DNA from: a virus
Length of the DNA: 20,147 nucleotides
Reading direction: 5' to 3' (one strand)
Virus record (IMG/VR): IMGVR_UViG_3300034284_000705
Span: 1 to 20,147 of that record
Position numbers and translations under genes: made by a program
Shown here: positions 6,396-14,773 of the stretch, one piece after another
Layout: the number at the start of each line of letters is the position of its first letter
How positions within the stretch are numbered: position 1 is the stretch's first letter
Notes under the pieces: generated by a model
What the model saw: only the letters and a program-made list of their open reading frames with translations
Told to the model about the DNA's origin: nothing
Database searches by the model: none

Positions 6396-7976
6396 CGCTC
6401 TGCCAGAACCCTTTGGATTTCTACCAGAAACTGTTGCTGCCCCGTCAGATTGAGTATTTGTTCTTTCAGAATCTCTTTGTCGATTTGCAGTGTCATTTGC
6501 TGCGTCTTGTGGTTTTAATTGAAATGGTTCATCTCCATGTGGCGCTTGAGGGAGTCCAAGTTGCTGTCTTGCTTCGTTTGGAAGCATAACTTGAGTCTTT
6601 ACGTATCTTTCAAGAATTTGAGATTGAGCAATTTCATCTGTAAGTGTTAGTTCGTTAAATTTAAATTCTAAAATATCAGTTTTTTCACGAATAACTTTAT
6701 TAATCATTTTTTCTATTTGGCGCTGTGCTGGTCTTGCAACTTGCTCTTTAAATGTACGATCTTGGGATAGGGCTGCTGCAATTGCAGAAGAATCAGATCC
6801 CCCTAATTTTGATAATGGAACTTGATGAGCAATCAAAATATCATCACGATTTTGTTTTCTGTATTCTTTAAAAGAACCATCTTGAATACCATTTTCAATT
6901 GGCTCCATTTTAAACTCAACCTTATTGTTATCGCTATCTCCGGGAAGAGGAATATAAAGAGTTCTATGAGATTGTCCTTTTAAATTTGTCTGCAAAAATC
7001 TAAACATCTTATCTTCAGCATCTGAAGAAAGTTTTGCTCCTTTTAATGTAACAACATATCTTGGAACAGCCTTGTTAGAAAAATAATCTATATTGTATTG
7101 AGATGCCAACTGATCTCCATGTAATGAAGAAATGGCAGAAATAATATCTGGCACTCCATAAAATGTGTTTAATGGAGAGTATTGTTTTAAATGAATAATT
7201 TCATTTGGACGATTGTCTAGTGTGACTGGATTAGGATTTTTAGCCCCAAAATTTCTAAAATAAACTACCTTGTTTGCAATAATTTGAACAAAACCATCAC
7301 GCATGCGACGCACACGCATTGTTGTTGCAGGAATATGTCCAACATACCCAATTTCTCCTCTTGTAGTTCTTCCAATTTCTAGGTAACCATTTCCTGTTGC
7401 TTGCACGTCTGTATAAACTTTTTCCATAGTTGTTGTAAATGAATCATCTGTATTTAAACTTTCTAGCCAGTCTGTAAGTTCAATTTTTGATCTTTCAATT
7501 CTTTTACGAGCACGGTCGGTTGATGCAGTATCCATAGATGCTTCTAGTTTTAACATTGTTCTGGGAGAAATTTCAAATTTGTAACCAAGTCCAACAATAT
7601 TCTCTACTTTTGCATCGATTGCTGCATGGTTAGCAAAAGATGTATCGTAATAATTTGCCAATTCATAAACGTTCCATGGTGGGGTAATAACATCAAATAA
7701 ACCATAAGCATTTCTATACAAAACTCCTGGATTAATTTCTTTAGATTTTGCGTCATCACGTCCTGAACTAATTGCAAGAGCACTATTCATGTATGCTGGA
7801 CTTGCTTCTACTTTGGACATTCTTGCAGCACGTCTTTTAAAATTATTATCTAAACCAGTTAAATTTTTTAATTCATCCCAAGTTTTATTAAAAGGATCGC
7901 TTTTTTTAAATTGATCATTTATATCAACTAACTCATCAATGCTTGCACCAATATTGTATTGCGTTTCTTCACTCAT
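6387..7976 (-). CDS. Portal protein
   Basis: The start at 7976 (MSEETQYNIGASID, 529 residues) is preferred over an in-frame ATG at 7994 because it gives a one-base TAATG overlap with the upstream stop. The protein forms the dodecameric DNA-entry ring at one capsid vertex. Recognisable portal features are the core FGVPDIISAISS-type stretch (here FYGVPDIISAISSLHG), a preceding strand with PNEIIHLKQYSPLNT, the wing segment YNIDYFSNKAVPRYVVTLKG, and the clip/crown helix region (SQDRTFKEQVARPAQRQIEKMINKVI). The C-terminus is a polar tail rich in Gln, Asn and Ser. Length is normal for HK97/PBSX-type portals. The protease-scaffold gene follows after 41 bases. Confidence 0.88.
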   Translation of the reverse strand: MSEETQYNIGASIDELVDINDQFKKSDPFNKTWDELKNLTGLDNNFKRRAARMSKVEASPAYMNSALAISSGRDDAKSKEINPGVLYRNAYGLFDVITPPWNVYELANYYDTSFANHAAIDAKVENIVGLGYKFEISPRTMLKLEASMDTASTDRARKRIERSKIELTDWLESLNTDDSFTTTMEKVYTDVQATGNGYLEIGRTTRGEIGYVGHIPATTMRVRRMRDGFVQIIANKVVYFRNFGAKNPNPVTLDNRPNEIIHLKQYSPLNTFYGVPDIISAISSLHGDQLASQYNIDYFSNKAVPRYVVTLKGAKLSSDAEDKMFRFLQTNLKGQSHRTLYIPLPGDSDNNKVEFKMEPIENGIQDGSFKEYRKQNRDDILIAHQVPLSKLGGSDSSAIAAALSQDRTFKEQVARPAQRQIEKMINKVIREKTDILEFKFNELTLTDEIAQSQILERYVKTQVMLPNEARQQLGLPQAPHGDEPFQLKPQDAANDTANRQRDSERTNTQSDGAATVSGRNPKGSGRASQ

Positions 7977-8386
7977 TAGTCGTCTGATCCCCATTTCTTT
8001 ACTGTTTGCTGCGCTGCGTGCACTGCTCCTAAATCGTTCATATTTGGTATTAGCCCTTGAGACATTCTGTCTTTTTGTTCTGAATATTCTTCTTCTGAAA
8101 TTCTATTTAAACCTGGAACAAAAATGCACTCACCGTCTCCTGGGTCTCCATAGTGTTTTGCGGCATTTTTTAATTCTGATATTTTTGATATGTCCCCTTT
8201 CATAGCGGGAATATTTAAAACAGATCCAGTTCCATCGGTAAACCATTTTCCATTTGATTTCTTATAAACATAAAGGCCCCAATCATAGTATTTATCAATT
8301 ACTTTTATACGAGACTCTCCAACTTGGCCCTTCATTTTAGGCAAGGCTTTACTCTTTTTAGGCTTATTATTTAAATTCATAACCAT
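7976..8386 (-). CDS. Small basic protein upstream of portal, unknown function
   Basis: I do not recognise this protein of 136 residues (134 from the second ATG). The N-terminus is Lys-rich (NNKPKKSKALPKMKGQ). A middle part with KYYDWGLYVYKKSNGKWF and a Gly/Asp loop (GDPGDGECIFVPG) looks like a small beta domain, and the C-terminus is polar and helical. The ATG at 8386 lies only one base after the -10 at 8388-8393, so it could not be translated from that promoter. The second ATG at 8380 is seven bases after the -10 and would be leaderless, making it the better start. No Shine-Dalgarno precedes either. It overlaps the portal by one base and heads the head-gene operon. It is unlikely to be the large terminase because of its size. 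Confidence 0.55.
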   Translation of the reverse strand: MVMNLNNKPKKSKALPKMKGQVGESRIKVIDKYYDWGLYVYKKSNGKWFTDGTGSVLNIPAMKGDISKISELKNAAKHYGDPGDGECIFVPGLNRISEEEYSEQKDRMSQGLIPNMNDLGAVHAAQQTVKKWGSDD

Positions 8387-8387
8387 C

Positions 8388-8396
8388 AGTATACCA
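8388..8396 (-). promoter_or_regulatory. Extended -10 promoter of the head operon, TGGTATACT
   Basis: The minus strand reads TGG-TATACT in the 12-base gap between the LamG-like gene and the small pre-portal gene. The ATG at 8380 lies seven bases downstream, consistent with a leaderless start. No -35 and no terminator hairpin are visible here. Confidence 0.5.
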
Positions 8397-8398
8397 TA

Positions 8399-11300
8399 TT
8401 AGACTGGTGTTACGGTTTGTGTTTGCCAAGACATTTCAGAATATATTTTAACAGAATCTGCAATAAAATTCAAACTTTCAGAAGTATTGCTATCGATGAC
8501 AAATTTATTTCTGCCAATATATGCTTCATATACGCTTGCTGGGTTTACTCCATATAATTCTGAAGAGGACAAAACCAACACCCCGTCCCAATTATAAGAT
8601 GTATACCAATATGTCCAATATAAGTCTGAGGACCCACTATTTTTTACTCTAAGCCACGGCCTGTAGACTTTGCTCTGAATCTCTTGCAAAGCAGTAGATT
8701 GATAACTGGCAATGTTATTAAATACAAAGGGCCCATTTAAATTTATATGCCCCAAAAAGTTATCCATATTAATGCTACTTGCAAAAGAAACACCAATAAC
8801 AGACCACTCTTTTGCTTCTAAAATTGGATCTTTTACTAAGTTTCCATTAATATAAAATGCAAGCCCATTTACTTGTTGCCCAGTTGCCTTATTGACTGCA
8901 AACAATTTTCCTCTATTTCCCCTTTGACTGGAGGCAGAAACAAAAAATTGAATTATGTCATTTTTATGTTCTAACTCAAAAACTTGCGTTGCACCATAAG
9001 GAAACTTATCAAAATCATATCTTAGCCACATTTGTAAGGCAGTTACTCGATAATTATTTGAAAGGCTGCTATTTATTGGAATTCCAATACCTCTATTTAC
9101 GTATGGGTGAAACGATCCTCTTACCTCTATTCCACTTTTTCTTGTTGAGTATAAGTACGGAACACTTTCTTTAAAAATACTAATTGGGTTTTTTGCTTTA
9201 TAGTCATAATAAATTCCAGATTTTTTGTATGGGTATATTGGAGTTCCAAACCTTGTTCCAATTTTAGTTGCACTGTTATGGTCAAATGCTTGTGATGCAA
9301 TTTCTAATTTTTTTAAACCTAGATTTTTGTTTTGAGTTCCTTTTAAATTAAAAACTAAATGAACAACAACCGCTAATAAATTAAAATCTACACCTGTTGG
9401 CGGATAAATAATTGTGTTATCTGCAACCTCAAAAACTGTATTTTGCCAATTTGAATAATTAGATATATCTAATATTTTATCATTTCTTAATGCTTGGACA
9501 ATAGAAAACTCATTTAAGTTCTTATTAGCCCCTGCCGTAATATATTGAATACTTATATAACTTTTGACTGCAGAGTTGTCTGTATTATAAAAATATGATT
9601 TAATAGACTGTTGCTCAATGTCCTCATAGTTTTCCCAGCCAGAAAAAAGAGCATTATCTAATTGGTTGTAAGATTGTTGAACAGTATGATCATATCTGAG
9701 TTCTAAATCATTATAATCCCATGGCGCTTGTTGCTCTGTAGAATAAATAACTGTAGGGGATGGATAATCAATATTGAACTGTAACAAATCAAGATCGTAA
9801 TGGTTTTTTCCTTCTAGGTCATCAATATAAGAACCAAAATATGATAAAGGTATGTAGTCTTCCCAATACCCAGCAGATGCTGTGTCTAAATAAAATTTGT
9901 TGTATCTTAATTCAGGAATTAAAGTATACGTAGATGTGTGGGCCATAAAACTATTTCCGGCTTCTACATCTGCTAAGCCGTTTATTTCAAATAGGCTAGA
10001 AACCAAACTTGAGTTATAATTGCTAAAAATATGAAATTTATAAAATTTGCCTTTAAAATTTTCAAGACCACTATGATTTGCCCCCAAATAAACTCTTAAC
10101 CTATTTTTACTTCCAAAAAATGTTGATAGGTTAGAGCCAAAATATTCAATCATTTTTGCTAACTTAAAACCTATTGGTAAATATGCATTTGGCAATACCG
10201 AAGCACTTTCATTTAGCACTATAACGTTATTGTTATATGAAAAATAATATTTTATTACGTCATCTTCGAGTGTTGCTTTAAAATAATTTCCATTGTCAAT
10301 ATTGTAGATTTCAAAAATTGTTTGTATATCTTCCGATGCCTCTTCAAACTTTATGACTCCGACAAGGCCATGAATGTCTTCTTTTATGATAGAAAAATTA
10401 TCAAAATATGCATATGTTTTTTTATTATTCCAGTCTTCATTTGGCCTAAATGTAAAATAATTAACGGACTCGTTTTGAACTAAAGAGTTGTCATTTAAAA
10501 ATTTTTCATTTGTATAATCATCTAAAAACATTGTTGGCAGATTGTATTTTGCAAGAGACATAGTTTTTGCTGTAATAGAAAGATTGTCGGTTGTTGCCTG
10601 TGACCACTTTCCTATATCTGGATATGTATAGTTTGCCGCATATTCTGCAAACGGATAATCAATATATGCTGACGTTGCTCCATATGCCGAATTGATACTT
10701 TCGGGAGAGGTTACTGCTTGACCATAAACCCATCTTTTTTTTGCCACAAGGTCTGCAACTAGGTACGAATAAATAGCAATACAATCTATCTCATAGGGAT
10801 AAACATTTTCATAAGAATAAAAGCCTAGCCAGTCTAATTCTTTGTTAGACTCATTAAACTCTAATGGCAAATCTATATTTGACATATCAATATTTAAAGC
10901 AATAACTTGTTCTCCATTTATTAATAATGAAGCATTATTTGAAGAAAGTTTTATTTGAACAAGCATTGGCCTGTACCATTCTCCAACATAGTGAGATGCA
11001 AAATGTTTTCCAATGACAAGAGTTATAAAGCCATCTTCTACATATAAGCCATCTGTTGACCCAATTGGTCCAAAAATTCTTAATGCGGTATTTGAGTCAG
11101 GGCTAATTTTTATCCACATCTCTATTGTGTATTCTTTATATCTTCCAGTTTCATTTAGAAAGCCAAAACCTGGAATAATTAGTGATGGATTATTTTCATT
11201 TGGAATAATTTTTGTAATACTGTCAGATCCATAGACCATCGGAATGCTTGAGTTTTTTGCAGTTAAACTATTATTATTTACTAAATAATATCCATTTTTT

Positions 11301-11989
11301 ATACCTAAAGCATAAGAATTTAAGTCTACAACGCCATCTATCCCAGTTAATCCAATGTTGGATGGAAATGGAGAAACTGTCTGTCCTAAAGAAGTTGTAT
11401 TAAAATTTTCAGAACATTGTGCAACAGTTATTCCATTAGTAAAAATTTGATAACTATCTGTAGAAGCAGCCCCTCCCTCAAATTTTATTTTTAATATTGG
11501 TCTAAAGGATGTAACTTGATCTGGAAATATTGAGGTGTGAGAAATAAAAATCCATTTTCCAAAAATACCAGAAGAGTACTGAGTAACCTTTTCAATAGTT
11601 TCAGCAGAAGAAGTATCATTATATTCAAACCCAATTGATACTGATTTCAAGTATGGGCTATCTGTATAGATATAACATCCTGTAGTTAGAGTTTCTAAAT
11701 CAAAGTTTAGTTCATTTAAGTTTTCTAAATCATCCCCGACAAATTTAATTTCTTTTTCTGTGCCAACAAAATCGTCAAATTCAACTAAGTTCAGTATGCT
11801 GTTTGCAAAAGGCTTGTTTAAATCTTGGCTACTAGATATGACATTCGCACCAACAAAGTCCCAGTTTATTAAATTTCTTTGTGTATTGGAAATTAAAGAT
11901 AGATAATCGACGTCATCGTCTAATGACCAAAGACCTATGGGGTGCTCTGCAAAAATTTTTTCTGCATATAAATTAGATTTAATAGACAT
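8399..11989 (-). CDS. Large LamG-like structural protein (1196 aa)
   Basis: The longest protein in the window is probably a virion-associated tail or fibre protein. The opening AEHPIGLWSLDDD resembles the start of LamG / concanavalin-A-like repeats. A LamG-like domain spans about residues 280-425 (EYTIEMWIKISP, GEWYRPMLVQIKL, ASLLINGEQV). A second lies near the C-terminus (about 970-1110: TALQMWLRYDFDKF, LAFYINGNLV, EWSVIGVSFAS). The region between is rich in Asn, Tyr and Ser with beta character. There is no signal peptide, membrane helix or enzymatic motif. LamG domains often bind glycans, so receptor or cell-envelope binding is plausible. It starts 20 bases after the oxygenase stop with no Shine-Dalgarno; a TAAAAT -10-like element nine bases before the ATG would give a nearly leaderless message. 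Confidence 0.7.
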   Translation of the reverse strand: MSIKSNLYAEKIFAEHPIGLWSLDDDVDYLSLISNTQRNLINWDFVGANVISSSQDLNKPFANSILNLVEFDDFVGTEKEIKFVGDDLENLNELNFDLETLTTGCYIYTDSPYLKSVSIGFEYNDTSSAETIEKVTQYSSGIFGKWIFISHTSIFPDQVTSFRPILKIKFEGGAASTDSYQIFTNGITVAQCSENFNTTSLGQTVSPFPSNIGLTGIDGVVDLNSYALGIKNGYYLVNNNSLTAKNSSIPMVYGSDSITKIIPNENNPSLIIPGFGFLNETGRYKEYTIEMWIKISPDSNTALRIFGPIGSTDGLYVEDGFITLVIGKHFASHYVGEWYRPMLVQIKLSSNNASLLINGEQVIALNIDMSNIDLPLEFNESNKELDWLGFYSYENVYPYEIDCIAIYSYLVADLVAKKRWVYGQAVTSPESINSAYGATSAYIDYPFAEYAANYTYPDIGKWSQATTDNLSITAKTMSLAKYNLPTMFLDDYTNEKFLNDNSLVQNESVNYFTFRPNEDWNNKKTYAYFDNFSIIKEDIHGLVGVIKFEEASEDIQTIFEIYNIDNGNYFKATLEDDVIKYYFSYNNNVIVLNESASVLPNAYLPIGFKLAKMIEYFGSNLSTFFGSKNRLRVYLGANHSGLENFKGKFYKFHIFSNYNSSLVSSLFEINGLADVEAGNSFMAHTSTYTLIPELRYNKFYLDTASAGYWEDYIPLSYFGSYIDDLEGKNHYDLDLLQFNIDYPSPTVIYSTEQQAPWDYNDLELRYDHTVQQSYNQLDNALFSGWENYEDIEQQSIKSYFYNTDNSAVKSYISIQYITAGANKNLNEFSIVQALRNDKILDISNYSNWQNTVFEVADNTIIYPPTGVDFNLLAVVVHLVFNLKGTQNKNLGLKKLEIASQAFDHNSATKIGTRFGTPIYPYKKSGIYYDYKAKNPISIFKESVPYLYSTRKSGIEVRGSFHPYVNRGIGIPINSSLSNNYRVTALQMWLRYDFDKFPYGATQVFELEHKNDIIQFFVSASSQRGNRGKLFAVNKATGQQVNGLAFYINGNLVKDPILEAKEWSVIGVSFASSINMDNFLGHINLNGPFVFNNIASYQSTALQEIQSKVYRPWLRVKNSGSSDLYWTYWYTSYNWDGVLVLSSSELYGVNPASVYEAYIGRNKFVIDSNTSESLNFIADSVKIYSEMSWQTQTVTPV

Positions 11990-12009
11990 TGTTAGTCTAT
12001 TTTATCATA

Positions 12010-12609
12010 TTAACGGTTTTCCCAAAGAGGATTTCCCCAATAGATGTCCTCATACTTTAAACCTGGATAGGGAGACTGTCCAGTTGGAGCATTCCAAAAA
12101 TCAGATATAAACATTGGTTTTTTTTCAACAGTAGTAATCTCTCTTGAAAATTCCTCAGTTTCTGGGAAAATTATACAATCTCCAGCAATCAAATTTTTTG
12201 CAATTTTATAGTTATTAAATTTAAAGATTCCTCCATCATGGCAATCATTCCACTTTATAATTGACCTAAACACATTTTCAGGCCTATCTGCTGAATGACC
12301 TGCTGAAATATTTTTTCCTGGGGCATATCTCATAATATAACTCTTTCCTAAAATAGGTGGGTCATATTTAATTCCAGACATTTGAGAAACGGCTTCCTGT
12401 ATTGCATTACAATATTTTTCAAAGATAGAAACAACCTCTCTTGGCATATCTCCATAAGTGGTTATGTCAAAGTTTATTCCTTCTTGGCTAAATAGAGGGT
12501 CATGTAATGGGATATGATCTTCTTTAGTATTAAATTTAACTGAATCAACAAATTTGCCAATTAGTTCTAAGTTTTCTGCTGTTGCTACATTTATTATTTG
12601 ATAATTCAT
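12010..12609 (-). CDS. Divergent prolyl-4-hydroxylase-like 2OG-Fe(II) oxygenase
   Basis: This 199-residue protein has the layout of the P4H/PiuC class of 2-oxoglutarate oxygenases: YAPGKNISAGHSAD (about residues 95-108) where the H-x-D iron ligands belong, RSIIKWND then GGIFKF about 20 residues later, AGDCIIFP, and a final strand pair (EITTVEKKPMFISDFW). The expected distal iron ligand in the usual H-E-V-T-P-V context appears as R-E-I-T-T-V, and the first motif is HSAD instead of HxD. It may therefore be inactive, use other ligands, or be misaligned here. A good Shine-Dalgarno (AAGGAGA) overlaps the RNR stop codon, nine bases upstream, so the gene is probably co-transcribed with the RNR. The substrate is unknown. 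Confidence 0.6.
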   Translation of the reverse strand: MNYQIINVATAENLELIGKFVDSVKFNTKEDHIPLHDPLFSQEGINFDITTYGDMPREVVSIFEKYCNAIQEAVSQMSGIKYDPPILGKSYIMRYAPGKNISAGHSADRPENVFRSIIKWNDCHDGGIFKFNNYKIAKNLIAGDCIIFPETEEFSREITTVEKKPMFISDFWNAPTGQSPYPGLKYEDIYWGNPLWENR

Positions 12610-12618
12610 TTTATCTCC

Positions 12619-14649
12619 TTAGTAAAACTTAATTTCGCAGGCATCTGTACTACAATAAGCCTCGCCCTGTGCTTCTAAATTTTTTACGCCATCGTAAATA
12701 GCAGACCAATCAATCTTTCCAATTTTTCCAACATAAGAATTATATTCTTCTTTGGTTATTTGAGTATAAGGTTGCTGTGGATATGTTTTATTTCCCATGG
12801 GCAAGAATGATACTGCTTTTAATTGCCCCTCGTACATGTGTAAGGCGGGAGCAATAAACTTAGACTCTGTTTCTTTATCAAATGAAAGTGTTACAGATAC
12901 CCCATTGTCTGACCAATATTTTTGAGCAGTTGCTGCTAGACCAATTTTTTCAAAAAGACTTACATCTTTTTCAGATCTTGGGTGCCCAGATGCTACTGGG
13001 AAATATACTACTGAAGTGTTTGCTGATACTACATCATCTTCAATTTTATATCCTGCTGCTTTAAATAAATGCATCATTGGATCTGTATTGCCAAACCTTA
13101 TAGCACGAAGATAAAATTCTCCTCCTGGACCCCAATGAACTCCTGGAGTAGCACCAGAAAGCAATGAAACAGAGCCAGAAGGTTTGACGGTAGTTACACG
13201 AATTGACTCTCTAACGCATAGCCATTCCGAATAACTATGGTCATATGAGCGAATCTTTCGATACCCTTCATCCATCCATTGTCGTACCGTTGGCATACCT
13301 TTAGTGTCTGCAAAAGATGCAATTCCAGTTAAAGATGTTCCAATACGACGATTACGTTGCATAATTCCATTTGTGGTTTGCCAGTGTGTTGGCATGAGTG
13401 TTACAGTTTTGCCATATAGATATGCAAACTTCAATGTGCGTAAAAAATCTTCTTTGTCTTCATGTCTATTAAGATGAACTTCTACTAATGTGCAAAGTTC
13501 GTAAGACTCTAGTGGTTGTTCAGCGCAAGGATTAAATCCCATGATACGAGAATCTTTTCCATCTGCAGGATCTGCAAGGCGTCCATAGTTACGAGCAACA
13601 TCTAGCCAAATAAAACCTGGCTCTCCGTTATCTACAATTAGGTCAACATAGTCTTCATATTTTGTTCCAACTTCTGCTGAAATAGAATTATTAGACATCC
13701 AGGCCCATCCTGGATTTTCTGAATCAAAAGAATTTCTATCTGGAAAAACCTCTGCATTTTTTAAATTAATAAAATCTTTATCTTCTGGTAACCCTAAAGC
13801 CAATGTAGCAGAACGACGAACATTTCCAGAAACAACACATGTGCCAATAAGGTTTACAATATCTACTATTGCACGAGAATCAAGTGTTTCTCCTGCTCTA
13901 CCACCAATTACTTTATCTATCTTATTGTGTAATGCAATAAGTGGTCCTGGGCCGCTGGCAACCCCTCCAAAGCCTTTTATAGGGGCTCCTAGAGGACGGA
14001 TAAGGTCATAGTTAAACTTTTGTATAGCCTGATTAGGGCGCAGGTATGAATTTAAAAGCATTCTTACAGAATCTACCCAGCCTTCACGAGTATCTGGAAT
14101 ATCCCAGATATTTTCTGGTTCTGTTGGAGAGTAAATAGACATTTCTTTATCTTGTCCAAGAGTATCGAACCCTACTCCTATGCCTAACATTAATGCATCC
14201 ATAACCCAAGCGAACAATGCTCCTGGATCGTTTCTGTCAATATCACGGGTAGAGACCATTGCACAATTTTGAAGAGATGCAGAGTTACGGCTTTCCATAG
14301 TCATTGGAGTTCCAAAAGCCCAAAGACCACGACCAGGTGGTGTCCATTTTAATGTAAATAAACGGTCGTATGCTTCTTGAGCAGATTTTTGAGCCTTATA
14401 ATCATTCCACGGGAGTCTATTTTCTTTAGCATGATTTTTTTGTACTGAATACATTCCTTCAACTACACGTTTGCAAACTTCATGCCATCTTTCTTTAGTC
14501 CCATCTTCTTTCATCCTAGAATAAGTACGAATAAAAGTGATTTCTCCTAAAGAGTTAGTAGCAGCATCTTTAAATCCAAAAGGAGGTTCTGTTTGTTTAT
14601 AACTCTCTAGGAATTCTGGCGATAATTTAAAAGAAAAAAAGTCTAACAT
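12619..14649 (-). CDS. nrdJ: Class II (B12-dependent) ribonucleoside-triphosphate reductase
   Basis: This 676-residue enzyme matches the monomeric adenosylcobalamin-dependent RTPR of the Lactobacillus leichmannii type, which reduces NTPs to dNTPs through a thiyl radical. All key residues are visible: Cys129 in LQNCAMVS and Cys386 as the redox pair, Asn373, Cys375 (radical site) and Glu377 in FNPCAEQ, with the 11-residue Cys375-Cys386 spacing of the family, and the C-terminal shuttle pair Cys666/Cys671 (CSTDAC). VTTVKPSGSVSLLSG is the conserved phosphate-binding region. Length is slightly below the roughly 740 residues typical of the family. No intein interrupts it. A GGAGGA Shine-Dalgarno lies nine bases before the ATG, and it has its own extended -10 preceded by a dyad. 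No B12 riboswitch fits in the short leader. It should supply dNTPs during phage replication. Confidence 0.95.
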   Translation of the reverse strand: MLDFFSFKLSPEFLESYKQTEPPFGFKDAATNSLGEITFIRTYSRMKEDGTKERWHEVCKRVVEGMYSVQKNHAKENRLPWNDYKAQKSAQEAYDRLFTLKWTPPGRGLWAFGTPMTMESRNSASLQNCAMVSTRDIDRNDPGALFAWVMDALMLGIGVGFDTLGQDKEMSIYSPTEPENIWDIPDTREGWVDSVRMLLNSYLRPNQAIQKFNYDLIRPLGAPIKGFGGVASGPGPLIALHNKIDKVIGGRAGETLDSRAIVDIVNLIGTCVVSGNVRRSATLALGLPEDKDFINLKNAEVFPDRNSFDSENPGWAWMSNNSISAEVGTKYEDYVDLIVDNGEPGFIWLDVARNYGRLADPADGKDSRIMGFNPCAEQPLESYELCTLVEVHLNRHEDKEDFLRTLKFAYLYGKTVTLMPTHWQTTNGIMQRNRRIGTSLTGIASFADTKGMPTVRQWMDEGYRKIRSYDHSYSEWLCVRESIRVTTVKPSGSVSLLSGATPGVHWGPGGEFYLRAIRFGNTDPMMHLFKAAGYKIEDDVVSANTSVVYFPVASGHPRSEKDVSLFEKIGLAATAQKYWSDNGVSVTLSFDKETESKFIAPALHMYEGQLKAVSFLPMGNKTYPQQPYTQITKEEYNSYVGKIGKIDWSAIYDGVKNLEAQGEAYCSTDACEIKFY

Positions 14650-14691
14650 AGGCGTAAATCCTCCGAATTTATTTGAATAATTAGTAGTGTA

Positions 14692-14700
14692 AGTATAGCA
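14692..14700 (-). promoter_or_regulatory. Extended -10 promoter of the RNR gene, TGCTATACT
   Basis: The minus strand reads TGC-TATACT, 42 bases before the RNR start codon, giving a leader of about 35 bases that includes the GGAGGA site at 14659-14664. The TG of the motif is the last two bases of the inverted repeat at 14699-14725. Confidence 0.5.
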
Positions 14701-14725
14701 GAGTTTTTTAAATTATAAAACTCTG
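14699..14725 (-). repeat. Inverted repeat CAGAGTTTT-N9-AAAACTCTG at the RNR promoter
   Basis: Two exact nine-base arms flank a nine-base AT loop in the 124-base gap between the oxygenase cassette and the RNR gene. As RNA it could be a weak terminator or processing hairpin for the upstream cassette (no T-run). As DNA it could be an operator overlapping the -10. The rest of the gap (14726-14773) is AT-rich with a partial repeat (tagagttttaaagttt) and no gene. Confidence 0.55.
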
Positions 14726-14773
14726 TCTAAAGTTAAAGTATAGAGTTTTAAAGTTTAACAAACTGTCCAGATT

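Noticed and set aside
6158-6589. Plus-strand open frame of 143 codons across the portal-protease gap
   Set aside because: It overlaps both well-supported minus-strand genes, has no Shine-Dalgarno and reads as a low-complexity Leu-rich shadow.
12619-14649. Possible intein in the RNR, a frequent site for them in phages
   Set aside because: The reading frame is continuous through all active-site motifs with normal spacing, and the protein is slightly shorter than usual.
14650-14773. Cobalamin riboswitch upstream of the B12-dependent RNR
   Set aside because: The predicted leader is only about 35 bases and the whole gap is 124 AT-rich bases. No B12-box-like or multi-stem structure was found, only one simple dyad.
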